The notes under the pieces were generated by a model that saw only the letters and a list, made by a program, of their open reading frames with translations, was not told where the DNA came from and did not search any database. 64,000 nucleotides of DNA from Oasisia sp. SBJ-2009 (Eukaryota; Annelida; Polychaeta; Sabellida; Siboglinidae). The stretch spans positions 28,976,158 through 29,040,157 of the forward strand of contig OZ024862.1 of assembly GCA_964017155.1 (NCBI GenBank), given 5' to 3'. The translations under genes were made by a program, and so were the position numbers. This document shows positions 22,955-33,526 of this stretch, one piece after another; the first letter of the stretch is position 1; every line of letters begins with the position of its first letter.

Positions 22955-23393
22955 CCATTACACACGAAGATGTATAAGCCTATTCACAGAGACATGGAGG
23001 ATAACTAACTCCACCACCAAGAAAATACAGATTTTTACCAATAACTGTCTAAGAGGAATCCTACAGATTCGCTGGCCATACACCACCAGCAACATTGACA
23101 GTTTGTCGGAGAAAACACAACTGACTACTGGAGATGAGACCAGAAGGAGACGATAGGTGGATTGGTCACACGCTCCGGAAACCAGCAACAACTATCAGCA
23201 GGCAGACCCTGATTCGACATGGAACCAACAAGGAAGAAGGAATAGATGTCGTCCAAGGAACACGTGGAGAAGGGAACTCCAAACATATGCAAAAATGAGG
23301 CAGGTTGAAATAAAGACAGAGGACAGAAGACTAGAAGACTGTGGTCAACGGCCTATGTCCAAGGAGGGACGAAGGGCATAAGTAAGTAAAATG
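22955..23393 (+). mobile_element. RTE-like LINE 3' end
   Basis: Encodes the C-terminus of an RTE-type ORF: CLRGILQIRWP, then RRRRWIGH-like and TLRKP-type blocks, RRNRCRPRNTWRRELQTYAK and finally VNGLCPRRDEGHK-like sequence, with one frameshift near 23157. It stops just before the short tandem tail AAGTAAGTAAA at 23381-23391, a typical RTE terminus. It could be the 3' part of the relic at 18730-20250 separated by later insertions, or an independent 5'-truncated copy. Confidence 0.75.
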
Positions 23394-23790
23394 TACTGTT
23401 TTTTTAGCCGTTGGATACCCTTGGGTACCATTAGAATAATGCAATTAAATATAAATGCATCGTGCATAGTGATAATTTTAATGCCCTATCACAGGGAAAA
23501 CGGAGCTAGTTATAACAAAAACAACACATTTCATAATTGCGGGTGGGTTTCTTAACCGATCGAACCCTTTTCAGGTCAAAGGGTACCCACATATCTCCCG
23601 CATAAAATTAGGCCATAATTAATAATTATTGTCCGACCTATTACACATTTATGGTATAAAGAGTTATATGAGGTGTCCTATAATGTTACAATTGACCCCG
23701 ATAGGGGGCAAGTTGTACCAGCCTACGTGATAAATTGTAACATACATGTTTTAGCATTGGTGGAAAATTACACAATTGGTGCAATTTCTC

Positions 23791-24060
23791 TGCCCCTGCC
23801 CCTGCCCCTGCCCCTGCCCCTGCCCCTGCCCCTGCCCCTGCCCCTGCCCCTGCCCCTGCCCCTGCCCCTGCCCCTGCCCCTGCCCCTGCCCCTGCCCCTG
23901 CCCCTGCCCCTGCCCCTGCCCCTGCCCCTGCCCCTGCCCCTGCCCCTGCCCCTGCCCCTGCCCCTGCCCCTGCCCCTGCCCCTGCCCCTGCCCCTGCCCC
24001 TGCCCCTGCCCCTGCCCCTGCCCCTGCCCCTGCCCCTGCCCCTGCCCCTGCCCCTGCCCC
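23791..24060 (+). repeat. (TGCCCC)45 hexanucleotide array
   Basis: Forty-five uninterrupted TGCCCC units (270 bp). The array keeps all frames open, giving Pro-Leu or Pro-Cys repeats; these frames are not considered genes. The G-rich strand carries regularly spaced GGGG runs and could fold as a G-quadruplex. Confidence 0.97.
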
Positions 24061-24419
24061 TGTCCCAGATGACAGCCAGTCAGTCTAGTGACCAGCTGTC
24101 AATTAAGTCATAAAAGGGCACACTCCCCCTGCAGTATACAGGGTTCAGCTTCCCTTCTGGAGTGAACCAGGGGTTGACCCCTGGGGGTGATTAATTGACC
24201 AGTGGGAGGCTGGAGTTGCCCCCAGTAGTAAACAAGAGGTGAGGTGTTTACACTAGAGAACATAGTCTGGTTTAAAGCATTTAGTATTGAAGGTTTATGT
24301 GTACTGTATTGAATATTGTTACACTTTGTTTATCCTTTAGATGAATATTAACCCAATGTGCATGTATTAGCACTTTAAGCGATTCTTATTCGAATTCGTG
24401 ACTTAAGTAGAGTAGGGAC
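24061..24419. other. No gene seen between the hexanucleotide array and a LINE tail
   Basis: Unique-looking sequence with GGGG-rich patches at 24150-24200; no coding or structural signal identified. Confidence 0.4.
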
Positions 24420-24420
24420 A

Positions 24421-26372
24421 CGAATACGAATACGAATACGAATACGAATACGAATACATTTATTTCAGGTAAAAACCCATATACAATTGGTACATACATT
24501 AAAACATCTAAATAGCCTGTTAAAGATCCAATATGTTAAAAAATTATTAGATAAAAAAAAATAAGGTTATAAGTTAGATAATGTAAAATTGTAGAAAAAC
24601 AGATAAAATAATGAGCAATATACAGGATGTAATTGTAAAATAAATATGCAATTAGTTCATGTAAATAAACACCTTTTGAAAAGTAAGTTATATAAACAAC
24701 TTATTGACTTTAAAAATATATGTATATAATAAATAAATAATAAAGTTATATGCTAGACATGATGACTATCTTACAGATTTATTGTGTACAATGAATTGGC
24801 CCAGCTAATCCACATTGGGCCATTTACTATTTCAAAGCAATTGTACATAACCCTAATCAAGTCATTATTTATGTTAAAAATGCGTCTTTTAAAACCATAA
24901 ATGCTCTTACGCAATAGGGCGTCAAATGTATCAATACCATTATTAGCAAACATGCCACTCGCGCTGTCCCGTCGGCTATATCCCAAAATCCGTCTATGCA
25001 TATTGTTGTAGGCAACTTTAGCTTTCAAATAAGAGCCCTTATTAAAGTTAACCCATAATTGGCAACAATAAGTTGTACAACAATACGCATGAAACAGATG
25101 TAGTCTAACACCCACGGAACAGTGGTGAAATTTTCTGATAATGCTATTTGACCTAGCATAAAAATTACGTAGATGTCTTAAAATATCTCCGTCATCTTTC
25201 AGGTCATTGCATATTATCACACCTAAATATTTTGCTTCTTTGACATATGCAAGCTTGTTTAGGTTCATATACATATCTGGACATTTCAGGTTAAAACCAC
25301 GTGGTTTGAAGACCATACATAATGACTTGATAGGCTTATATTCAACATCATTTTCAAAGCCAAACTGTGCACATATGTTCAGCAAACGCTGAAGCCCACT
25401 AGGACTGGGAGCAATAACACATATGTCATCGGCATAGAACACATGGTTAGTGCAGTAGTTGTGTATATGACAACCTGTACCAGCACTATTTAGCATATTG
25501 CTCAGATCATCAATGTATACGATAAATAAATATGGGGACAAAATCCCACCTTGTCGAACACCATTCGAAACATTAAAAAACTCTGATGTTGTACAACCCC
25601 ATTTGACACAGAATGTTTGGGTTCTGTACCAATACAACAGAATACGTACAAGTATAACAGGCACACCTCGGTTAAGCAATTTTCTAAAAAGCGTCCAATG
25701 GTTGACTCTGTCGAATGCTTTTGACGCGTCTAAAAAGCATGAATACACCGGGCTATTGTTACTTTTATAGTATTGAATAACATTTTTTAAAGCAAATATA
25801 CAGTGGTCAGTAGAGTGTCCCTTCTTAAACCCAAATTGATTGTCGGTGGTATTAAGATATGGTGTCAACATTTCCAGCAATACAATTTCAAATATCTTAG
25901 AGGCTACAGTGACTAGCGCAATTGGTCTGTAGTTATTTACGTTGCTCGTATCACCAGACTTATTTTTTATCAATGGAATTATAATAGTTTTCATAAAGTC
26001 ATCAGGTAGATGACCATGAGAAATCACTCTATTATAAAAAATGGACAACAGTATAGTTATGCGCCTATCTGAATGAATAAAGTGTTCGGCAGATAGTCCA
26101 TCATTACCACATGCTTTTCCACATTTCAACTTATCGATAGCATGTTTTACCATGCAAGGAGTTATGACTAAGTTATTTCCATAACATAAATATTCTGTGT
26201 TATGTACACACTCTTTCACATTTTGCATATTTACATCTGAGGTTACATTGTTTAATAAGGATTCAAAATGTGTTTTCCACATGGCGGATATGGCCGTAAT
26301 CAGTCCCTCTCCCCTTTCTAAAATCGGATTGACGCCCCTGCCTACGATGCTATCAGACGGCAGATTCAACAT
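24421..26372 (-). mobile_element. 5'-truncated LINE with a (TATTCG)n tail and nearly intact reverse transcriptase
   Basis: Reading on the minus strand, the element begins inside the reverse-transcriptase frame at 26372, has a 3' UTR to about 24460 and ends in six TATTCG units (24421-24456). The 533-codon frame contains the linker (CGKACGNDGLSAEHF), the finger motif NNYRPIALVTVASKIFE, and FLDASKAFDRVNH with the first catalytic Asp. GVRQGGILSPYLF and the FYADD box (residues 312-316) with the two further Asp follow, then a Cys/His-containing C-terminal tail.

This domain copies LINE RNA into DNA at the nicked target. The endonuclease and ORF1 are missing, so the copy cannot move. Its frame is free of stops, which suggests a comparatively recent insertion. 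The clade looks CR1/Rex1-like but is not certain. Confidence 0.9.
24771..26372 (-). CDS. Reverse transcriptase ORF of the (TATTCG)n LINE
   Basis: Single open frame of 533 codons described with its element. It starts at an internal Met created by 5' truncation, so the start has no biological meaning. Catalytic Asp residues are present in FLDASKAFD and FYADD. Confidence 0.85.
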   Translation of the reverse strand: MLNLPSDSIVGRGVNPILERGEGLITAISAMWKTHFESLLNNVTSDVNMQNVKECVHNTEYLCYGNNLVITPCMVKHAIDKLKCGKACGNDGLSAEHFIHSDRRITILLSIFYNRVISHGHLPDDFMKTIIIPLIKNKSGDTSNVNNYRPIALVTVASKIFEIVLLEMLTPYLNTTDNQFGFKKGHSTDHCIFALKNVIQYYKSNNSPVYSCFLDASKAFDRVNHWTLFRKLLNRGVPVILVRILLYWYRTQTFCVKWGCTTSEFFNVSNGVRQGGILSPYLFIVYIDDLSNMLNSAGTGCHIHNYCTNHVFYADDICVIAPSPSGLQRLLNICAQFGFENDVEYKPIKSLCMVFKPRGFNLKCPDMYMNLNKLAYVKEAKYLGVIICNDLKDDGDILRHLRNFYARSNSIIRKFHHCSVGVRLHLFHAYCCTTYCCQLWVNFNKGSYLKAKVAYNNMHRRILGYSRRDSASGMFANNGIDTFDALLRKSIYGFKRRIFNINNDLIRVMYNCFEIVNGPMWISWANSLYTINL

Positions 26373-26399
26373 ACACTTAGAAACAGAGAAAAAGAAGAA

Positions 26400-27284
26400 T
26401 GACTAAGCCACATAGGCGGAACGAGGTATGTAAACAAGATAAGGAATACTTCAAGGTCATTTTTAATGTATTATTATTATTGTTGCATTGTTTTCCGTGA
26501 TTTAGAATTGATATTGTTGTCAACAGTGAGAAAAACTGGATATATGCTGGAGTGTACTACACATGTAGATCTTCCTATAAATACTGTCTATGCCAGGGCG
26601 CTATCGGGCGGTGCGTTAGTTTAAAATGAAGATAAAATAAGGTTATATAAACAATGAATTTTCAAACTGCGCAGACCTACCCTTTAAAATCGTGTATGTT
26701 ATGCCCTACGTGCAGCGCGATGCATAGAGGGAAGTTGAACAAGGTCCTTATCAAGTCACTGTTTATATCAGACCAACTAAACATTGAAAAGTCCTGTTGA
26801 ATTTTATACCTGCAATTATTATATTTAGTGGGCATCTATGTTGGATCAACCCCTCGTATGACGAGGGAAGCCATTATGGCCGATGCCAGCTTCAACCTTG
26901 AATGTAAAGGTCATGTGAGCTAATGGCGGATGGTGCACGGGTTTAACGAACTAAAGGAATAAAATGACCAGAAACAACCAAATGACGTTGCTTTATTATT
27001 GCGTTATTATTTTAATAGTCCGAGAGCCGGTGGCTATTTATTTGCTTGGAATGACCTGGTGGGTATTTCTGAATAGTCCAGTACTTGGACTATTCACAGT
27101 GCCGCGTGGTAATATTCCCAAACGCTGGATTGACGAGCTAGTTGTCTCTGTTAAACTATAGCAACAATAGTACGTTGGAAAGCGATTTGAACACCCTTTC
27201 CACATATGTCATTATTTATATAAAATGATGGTGTTGTGACGTCACTGTGACGTCAAATATGTAATAATCGATATGCTATATATT
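26400..27284. other. Non-coding stretch with paired TGACGTCA motifs
   Basis: No gene is recognised. Two perfect TGACGTCA (CRE-type) octamers lie at 27237-27244 and 27248-27255, just 5' of a truncated LINE. GAATAGTCCA-GTACT-TGGACTATTC near 27072-27096 is a short perfect inverted repeat. Confidence 0.5.
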
Positions 27285-29168
27285 AATCTTCGAAGAGAAG
27301 CTATGAACAAAAAATAGCTTTCAACATAAAACATGACAGCAAGAGTTTTTATGCGTATGTTCGAAGTAAACAGAAAGTTCAAGATAAGGTCGGGCCACTA
27401 GAAGGTAGTGATGGAAACATAATAACGGAGGGATTCTTAATGGCAGAAAACCTAAATGAATACTTTAGTTCGGTGTTTACCAGGGAAGATATTAGTACAT
27501 TACCAGTACTAGAGACTAAGTTCGAAGGGAGAGAGTGTGACTATTTAGGACAACTAACTGTAACCCCAAAAATGGTAGCTATGAAAATAAGAGATATGAA
27601 GGATAATAAATCACCAGGAGTGGATGGGATTCCTCCCAAATTACTACTGGAAATTGTAGAACAAATTAGCATACCACTTGCAACAGTGTTCAATTTGGCA
27701 TTAGAGGAAGGAGTGGTTCCGGTAGAATGGAAAGAAGCAAACATCATACCATTATTTAAAAAAGGATCAAGAAGCAAGTCAGAGAACTATAGACCAGTGA
27801 GTTTAACATCGGTGATTTGTAAACTATTAGAAAGACTAATTAAAGATCACTTGGTTGATTTTCTTGTTAAAAATAAATTGATAAACACATCTCAACATGG
27901 GTTTTTAAAAGCGAGGTCATGCTTAACAAATATGTTATGTTTTTTGGAAGATGTCACAAAGTGGGTAGATGAGGGATCACCAGTAGATATAATCTACTTA
28001 GATTTTAAAAAAGCCTTTGACAAAGTGCCACACCAAAGATTACTACTTAAACTAAAGGCCCATGGCATAGGAAATAGTATGAGTAACTGGATAGAAAAAT
28101 GGCTTATTGATAGAAGACAAAGAGTAGTAGTTGATGGGGAGGTTTCAAATTGGAAATCTGTTTTGAGTGGAGTACCGCAAGGATCAGTATTGGGACCTAT
28201 TTTATTCTTAATATATATCAATGATTTGGATGATGACATAACAAGCAAGGTGTTGAAGTTTGCGGACGACACAAAAGTGTTTAGGAAAATAAAAAGTGAT
28301 GCAGATAGACAGCATTTACAAGATGATCTAAATAAGTTGATAGAATGGTCTGAGAAATGGCAAATGCTGTTTAACTTTGGAAAGTGTAAGTGCCTCCACA
28401 CAGGACATGGGAATGAAAATGCACAATATACAATGGGTGGTACTGTACTAAATACTACTGTAAAGGAAAAGGACTTAGGTTTAACCATTAGTGCTGACAT
28501 GAAGGTATCAGAGCAGTGTGGAATTGCAGCAGCGAAGGCAAACCAAATTCTTGGATTAATTAGGCGAAATATAGTATACAAAGAAAAAGAACTAATAATA
28601 CCGCTTGATAAAACAATAGTTAGGCCTCATTTAGAATATTGTATACAAGCATGGAGGCCATATCGCAAGAAGGATATTGATATGCTAGAAAGAGTACAAA
28701 GGAGAGCAACAAAAATGATACCAAAACTCAGGAATATTAGTTATGAAATGCGTCTAAAAGAATGTGGTCTAACAACACTAGAAACCAGAAGATTGAGAGG
28801 AGATCAGATTGAGGTTTTTAAAATATTGAATGGGTATGAAAATATTGACAGAAATATTTTTTTCACGGTCAAGGAAGAGAGAAGGACTAGAGGACATGGA
28901 GTTGCATTAGCAAAGAAGCAGTGTAGACTAGATATTAGAAAATTTTCATTTTCCCAAAGAATAGTAAACGAATGGAACAAATTATCAGCTGATTGTGTAG
29001 GTGCTAGAAGTGTTAATATGTTTAAAAATAAAATTGACATATACCTAAGACGGGCAGGGTATACTTAGATAGATAGGTTGGACTCTCGATAAGCCAAACG
29101 GCTTCCTTGTCCACCTGCCATCTAGAGTTGATTCTCTAGGTGGCAATCTTGTTAAATCTTGTTAAATC
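27285..29168 (+). mobile_element. 5'-truncated CR1/L2-type LINE with intact reverse transcriptase frame
   Basis: Open coding sequence begins around 27289 (RSYEQKIAFNIKHDSKSFYA), before the first Met at 27440, so the insertion is truncated in the endonuclease-RT linker. The frame runs to 29068. It has the linker KDNKSPGVDGIPPKLL, ENYRPVSLTSVICKLLER, and YLDFKKAFDKVPHQ (from about residue 186) with the first catalytic Asp. SGVPQGSVLGPILF and the FADD box at residues 274-277 follow, then a conserved tail (RPHLEYCIQAWRP, VQRRATKMIP, FSQRIVNEWN). All reverse-transcriptase landmarks are intact. The 3' UTR ends in two CTTGTTAAAT units at about 29148-29168. It lacks ORF1 and the endonuclease and cannot move alone. 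The uninterrupted frame implies a young insertion. Confidence 0.9.
27440..29068 (+). CDS. Reverse transcriptase ORF of the CR1/L2-type LINE
   Basis: A 542-codon frame from the first in-frame Met; coding similarity extends a further ~50 codons 5' of that Met. Motifs are given with the element. Confidence 0.85.
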   Translation: MAENLNEYFSSVFTREDISTLPVLETKFEGRECDYLGQLTVTPKMVAMKIRDMKDNKSPGVDGIPPKLLLEIVEQISIPLATVFNLALEEGVVPVEWKEANIIPLFKKGSRSKSENYRPVSLTSVICKLLERLIKDHLVDFLVKNKLINTSQHGFLKARSCLTNMLCFLEDVTKWVDEGSPVDIIYLDFKKAFDKVPHQRLLLKLKAHGIGNSMSNWIEKWLIDRRQRVVVDGEVSNWKSVLSGVPQGSVLGPILFLIYINDLDDDITSKVLKFADDTKVFRKIKSDADRQHLQDDLNKLIEWSEKWQMLFNFGKCKCLHTGHGNENAQYTMGGTVLNTTVKEKDLGLTISADMKVSEQCGIAAAKANQILGLIRRNIVYKEKELIIPLDKTIVRPHLEYCIQAWRPYRKKDIDMLERVQRRATKMIPKLRNISYEMRLKECGLTTLETRRLRGDQIEVFKILNGYENIDRNIFFTVKEERRTRGHGVALAKKQCRLDIRKFSFSQRIVNEWNKLSADCVGARSVNMFKNKIDIYLRRAGYT

Positions 29169-30090
29169 TACATTTTAGTCCGTAGTTCAGTTGCGTGAAA
29201 CCCTCACGCCTGGGGAACTTCAGCAACCGTGTTTTTCAACATATTCGTAACATACTGATGTGAAATACTGATGCTTTCCACCTGACCATTGAAACCATTG
29301 TGCAGTCAGTTTTTACAGCCAGTTCATCGATCTGACAGATTCACATTTATACCCTTCCCCAGTAAAAAACAACAACAATAACAACAACACATGTATTATA
29401 GGGAATTACAAAAGTATACGTCCCTGGGTATGAGTTTGACACATGTAATTCTCCCTTTTTGCGTCGAAAATAACCTTTCGGTAACATATGTAACATAACG
29501 GATAACAAAGTTACTTATAAACCATAGGAAAGCACACCTTTAATCTAGTCGGAAGGGTACCGTGCACCTCCCGGAAACCTACTTTTAATCGGTGTCACTA
29601 GATCGGAAAAAAATATGTACAAAACGGCTCGGTCATGCTGGCACTTTAGAATTTGCATAACATGCCAAGGACACACGTGTGAATTCTGGAATTGTCTAAT
29701 AAAGATCTCTGACCCTGAAAGCCTAGGTATGGGCACCATATTTGGGCGGTCATGTGCAATATTGGCCGACATATATTGAAAAACGATTTTTCAATAATGG
29801 CGGCGCTATTTTGCATAACAATGATACGTGTGACATTCTGCTGACTTAATTGTTATCATAGCAAACCGTTTTCTACATATTATTCCGATCCAGGGGCCCC
29901 AATTAAAATATATTTCCAATACCTAATAATATTGGACACCCACCTTCTCCATACTACACTGTAAAGATACTAGTATAATGTGCGCTTCTTTTAACTATGC
30001 CTGCTATATTGATACAACTATATCATGTTTACGCATTTCACTAGTCCAAACAGATCGATACCAAAACATGCGAAGTGACTTGCAATTAGT
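29169..30090. other. No gene seen
   Basis: Mixed-composition sequence with no recognised coding or repeat signal apart from a small A/C-rich patch near 29368-29390. Confidence 0.4.
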
Positions 30091-30093
30091 ATT

Positions 30094-30094
<1 letters not shown>

Positions 30095-30174
<80 letters not shown>
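30095..30174. repeat. TA microsatellite
   Basis: About 78 bp of uninterrupted TA. Confidence 0.95.
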
Positions 30175-30176
<2 letters not shown>

Positions 30177-30240
30177 CGTATGTAGTATATTGTGTTTGAG
30201 CACGGCGGTTAAGAAAAATAAGGGGTTCCTATGGTATGGT

Positions 30241-30515
30241 AAGGTAAGGTAAGGTAAGGTAAGGTAAGGTAAGGTAAGGTAAGGTAAGGTAAGGTAAGGT
30301 AAGGTAAGGTAAGGTAAGGTAAGGTAAGGTAAGGTAAGGTAAGGTAAGGTAAGGTAAGGTAAGGTAAGGTAAGGTAAGGTAAGGTAAGGTAAGGTAAGGT
30401 AAGGTAAGGTAAGGTAAGGTAAGGTAAGGTAAGGTAAGGTAAGGTAAGGTAAGGTAAGGTAAGGTAAGGTAAGGTAAGGTAAGGTAAGGTAAGGTAAGGT
30501 AAGGTAAGGTAAGGT
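30241..30515 (+). repeat. (AAGGT)55 pentanucleotide array
   Basis: Fifty-five uninterrupted AAGGT units (275 bp), preceded by GGTATGGT. It is flanked on both sides by TA microsatellites and is unusually pure, implying recent expansion. Confidence 0.97.
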
Positions 30516-30575
30516 TAATATTTTGGTTTTGTGTGTAACATGTTACAGCGTTTTATTGAGAAATTAGTTGGAAAG

Positions 30576-30577
<2 letters not shown>

Positions 30578-30640
<63 letters not shown>

Positions 30641-30667
30641 CATACACAAATATATAATATACATATA

Positions 30668-30706
<39 letters not shown>
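30578..30706. repeat. TA/CATA microsatellite
   Basis: Two TA runs (30578-30634 and about 30666-30706) joined by CATACA-type variants. Confidence 0.95.
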
Positions 30707-30707
<1 letters not shown>

Positions 30708-30711
30708 ACAG

Positions 30712-32115
30712 ATTGATGTTAAGCAGTATGGAGGAATGGCAGGGACTTGTACCACGGATGCTCTTGTTGAAATGCTCCACAAATGGTATGAAAGCACCGA
30801 TGTAACGGGCAATTTTGTAAGAGTGATTTTTCTTGATTATAGCAAAGCATTTGATCTGATTAACCACGATATACTGTTAAACAAAATGACTGGAATGGAA
30901 GTACCTGCACATCTGGTTCGATGGATGGCTGCATTCTTACTAGATCGCGAACAGAGTGTGAAAATCGGCAACGCTGTGTCAAAACCAGGGTATCCCAATG
31001 GGGGCGTTTCCCAAAGGACTTTATCAGGGCTAAGACACTTTTTAGGCCCATATCAATGATTTGCAAACGCCTTGTCCTATTTATAAATATGTTGACGACA
31101 GCACTATATTTGAAATATGCAACCAAGACATGGTATCTGTTATCCAGGATTCTGCTGACCTTGTTGAGCAATGGTCCTGTAATAATGACATGCGTATCAA
31201 TACGACTAAGACCAAACAGATGGTTATATGTTTCAGAAGAGACAGACCATTTGTAGATTCTCTGCCATATATTTATATGAATGGGAATTATAAATTATTG
31301 AAAGATTGTCTCAAGCCAAGGTTCTCGGTGTAACTATATCATCTGACTTAAGTTGGAATGCACATGTAGATGAAATAATTTCAAAGGCAAGAAAGTACAT
31401 GATTTATCAATTGAAACGTGCTGGTATCAACCAAAACGATTTGATAAGAATTTATGTATCTTTAATTAGACCTGTAGTCGAATATGCGTGCCCTGTGTGA
31501 CATACGAACTTACCTAAATATTTATCGGATAATAGAAATAATTCAAAAAAGGTGTCTCAAAAATATATTTCCAGAATATCACTACGAAAATATCCTGCGG
31601 ATGGTAAACCTGCCGACGTTGCACCGCAGACGCGATGAATTGTGTAGAGTGTATTTCGATAAATTAAAGAGTAATGTTCACAAACTGAATGCGTTATTAC
31701 CAAACGGTCGAAGTGTGCCATATGCCTTGAGGTTGTGTAGCAAGTTACCTATCCCAAGGGCAAAAATTAATCGCTACAAAAATTCCTTAATTCCGTGGTA
31801 TTTAGAGCATTTTTAAATCGGCTAGTAATGGACATGTATTGTAATTTGATTTAATTAATTAATTAATTTATTTATTTTATAACAACGTTTATGTAAAGTA
31901 TATTTTAATGTACAGTGTATGTTTTACATTTATTACGTAGGTTTCTAATGATGATATTACTTTTTAACAAGATACGCTAACATTGTACATTGATATGATA
32001 TTGTATACGCTAACATTGTACATTGATATGATATTGTTGATTTTAGCATAAAAGTACATGTACAATCCAACTGCAAAGTTGCCACATAATAAATTATTTA
32101 TCTTATCTTATCTTA
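30712..32115 (+). mobile_element. LINE relic with YVDD box, frameshifted
   Basis: Starts abruptly inside the reverse transcriptase right after the microsatellite. Pieces in order: [38 protein letters not shown] and LLDREQSVKIG (to about 30965). Then come a broken GGVSQRTLSG (normally QGT-LGP), YKYVDDSTIFEI at about 31080-31120, and WSCNNDMRINTTKTKQMV. AKVLGVTISSDLSWNAHV then ISKARKYM follow (31310-31410), RPVVEYACPV, and a C-terminal region (IIEIIQKRCLKNIFPEY, LPTLHRRRDELC) ending at 31816. At least three frame changes are needed. The 3' UTR ends in CTTAT units at about 32095-32114. The second catalytic box is YVDD, not the commoner F/YADD. Confidence 0.85.
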
Positions 32116-32330
32116 TTAATAAATTTTCGTATGTTCCAGTAACATACTATATTAATATAGTAATTTTGCGTAGACATATTAAAAAACATTAAAACTCTAC
32201 ATTAAAGTTTCATATACAAGCTCACTACAAAAGAAAGAATCACAACAGAAAGTGTCATCCGTACCGTATTTATAACACTTAAGAACCCCTAACATGGTTT
32301 CTGGAGCTCATTAGAGGTTCTTGGCTTTCT

Positions 32331-33198
32331 CTAATGGACCTTGTGCACTATGACGTCATTATCTGGGGAAGCCCTTCCGGCGCAATGCATTGTGCATTTT
32401 GTACTCGTCAAAAGTTTGTTGTGCCGCCATTATCCCATGTTAAAAGGCCTGAGTTTTTTGGGTGTCTCGCAAGATCTGGCAATATCACAAACTGGCTACC
32501 TAACAAGAAAATGTAGTGAAAAAGACTTCACGGCGTATAATCAGAGTGTTTGAATCCGTCATCAAAGAGCGCCGCAACTTATTATATTACTGGTTATGCC
32601 ATACTATTTGACAGCAAGATTCTCGTTGAAGTCAACTTGTGAAGTCACGCGTCTGCCGCCAGGTTTGACAGCGCCTTTATCTTCGACTTTTTGTGCAGCT
32701 GCATTTTCCATATGTCTTAGTTGTTATAATTATATGATTAACTTGATGTGTAGAACCTTATTGTATAGAAATGTATCGCTTGAGGCAATTTTCTAAAGTA
32801 TAATTGTAGTATTATGTTCCAAAGCTTAGGCTAAGCCTAGCTAAACAAAACTCAAAAGGCCCACAATCGTAATCATGGCGTAAAGCCGACAGCTTCAAAA
32901 ATAAAATCAAGATATGATGATAAATATGGCCCATGTGAAATTATCTGTGTAGATTTATTTTTTATGAATTATTGAATCAAGGTGTTGCTTAGTATAATAT
33001 TGATTTCACTGTTATGTAGCATCATAATGACACAACTAGGAAATCTTCTGCCAGGTCAAAAATCCGTGTCATTTAAGATTATTCAAGGGCAGATAACACG
33101 CACGGTATTTTTGACATAGTCATAGGCGTTTCGAGATTTAGAATTTGTCATTTTAATATCTTGTATTGTAGGTACTGTTTGGTCTATGATAATTTATT

Positions 33199-33202
<4 letters not shown>
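32331..33202 (+). repeat. Left arm of a 2.1-kb foldback palindrome
   Basis: Reverse complement of 33527-34413 with scattered mismatches and small indels. The outer end is AATGGACCTTGTGCACTAT; the inner end is TTTGGTCTATGATAATTTATT. Landmarks shared by both arms include CCCATGTTAAAAGGCCT, AGATCTGGC, GTCTGCCGCCAGGTTTGACA and CCTAGTTGTGTCATTATG (or their complements). No long open frame or protein motif is recognised. Confidence 0.9.
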
Positions 33203-33260
<58 letters not shown>

Positions 33261-33526
33261 CACTGTAAATTGAGCAAAATAAAAAAAAGATAAATATTTC
33301 AGGTATCTGTCCACATCTTAGCTGTTATTTCCAATTTCGCACCTTTTACATCTTTTTAACTAAACTGTCCATCTCTCCCAGTGATGATATTCTGTAAAAA
33401 TGTGGTAGAATACACATACCTGAAATTTTTACATAGTTTTACTTTTGCTAACAAAATTCTGGCATGACCATTTACATATTCCTCAGTTATCTTTGTACCA
33501 AAATGTCAATTGTCAAATATATATAT
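33203..33526. repeat. Spacer of the foldback palindrome, with TA microsatellite
   Basis: About 320 bp separating the two arms. It starts with a TA run (about 33207-33254) and is otherwise unrelated between strands. Confidence 0.8.

Noticed and set aside
23673..24113. Long Pro-Leu / Pro-Cys open frames
   Set aside because: Produced entirely by the TGCCCC array; no flanking coding signal.
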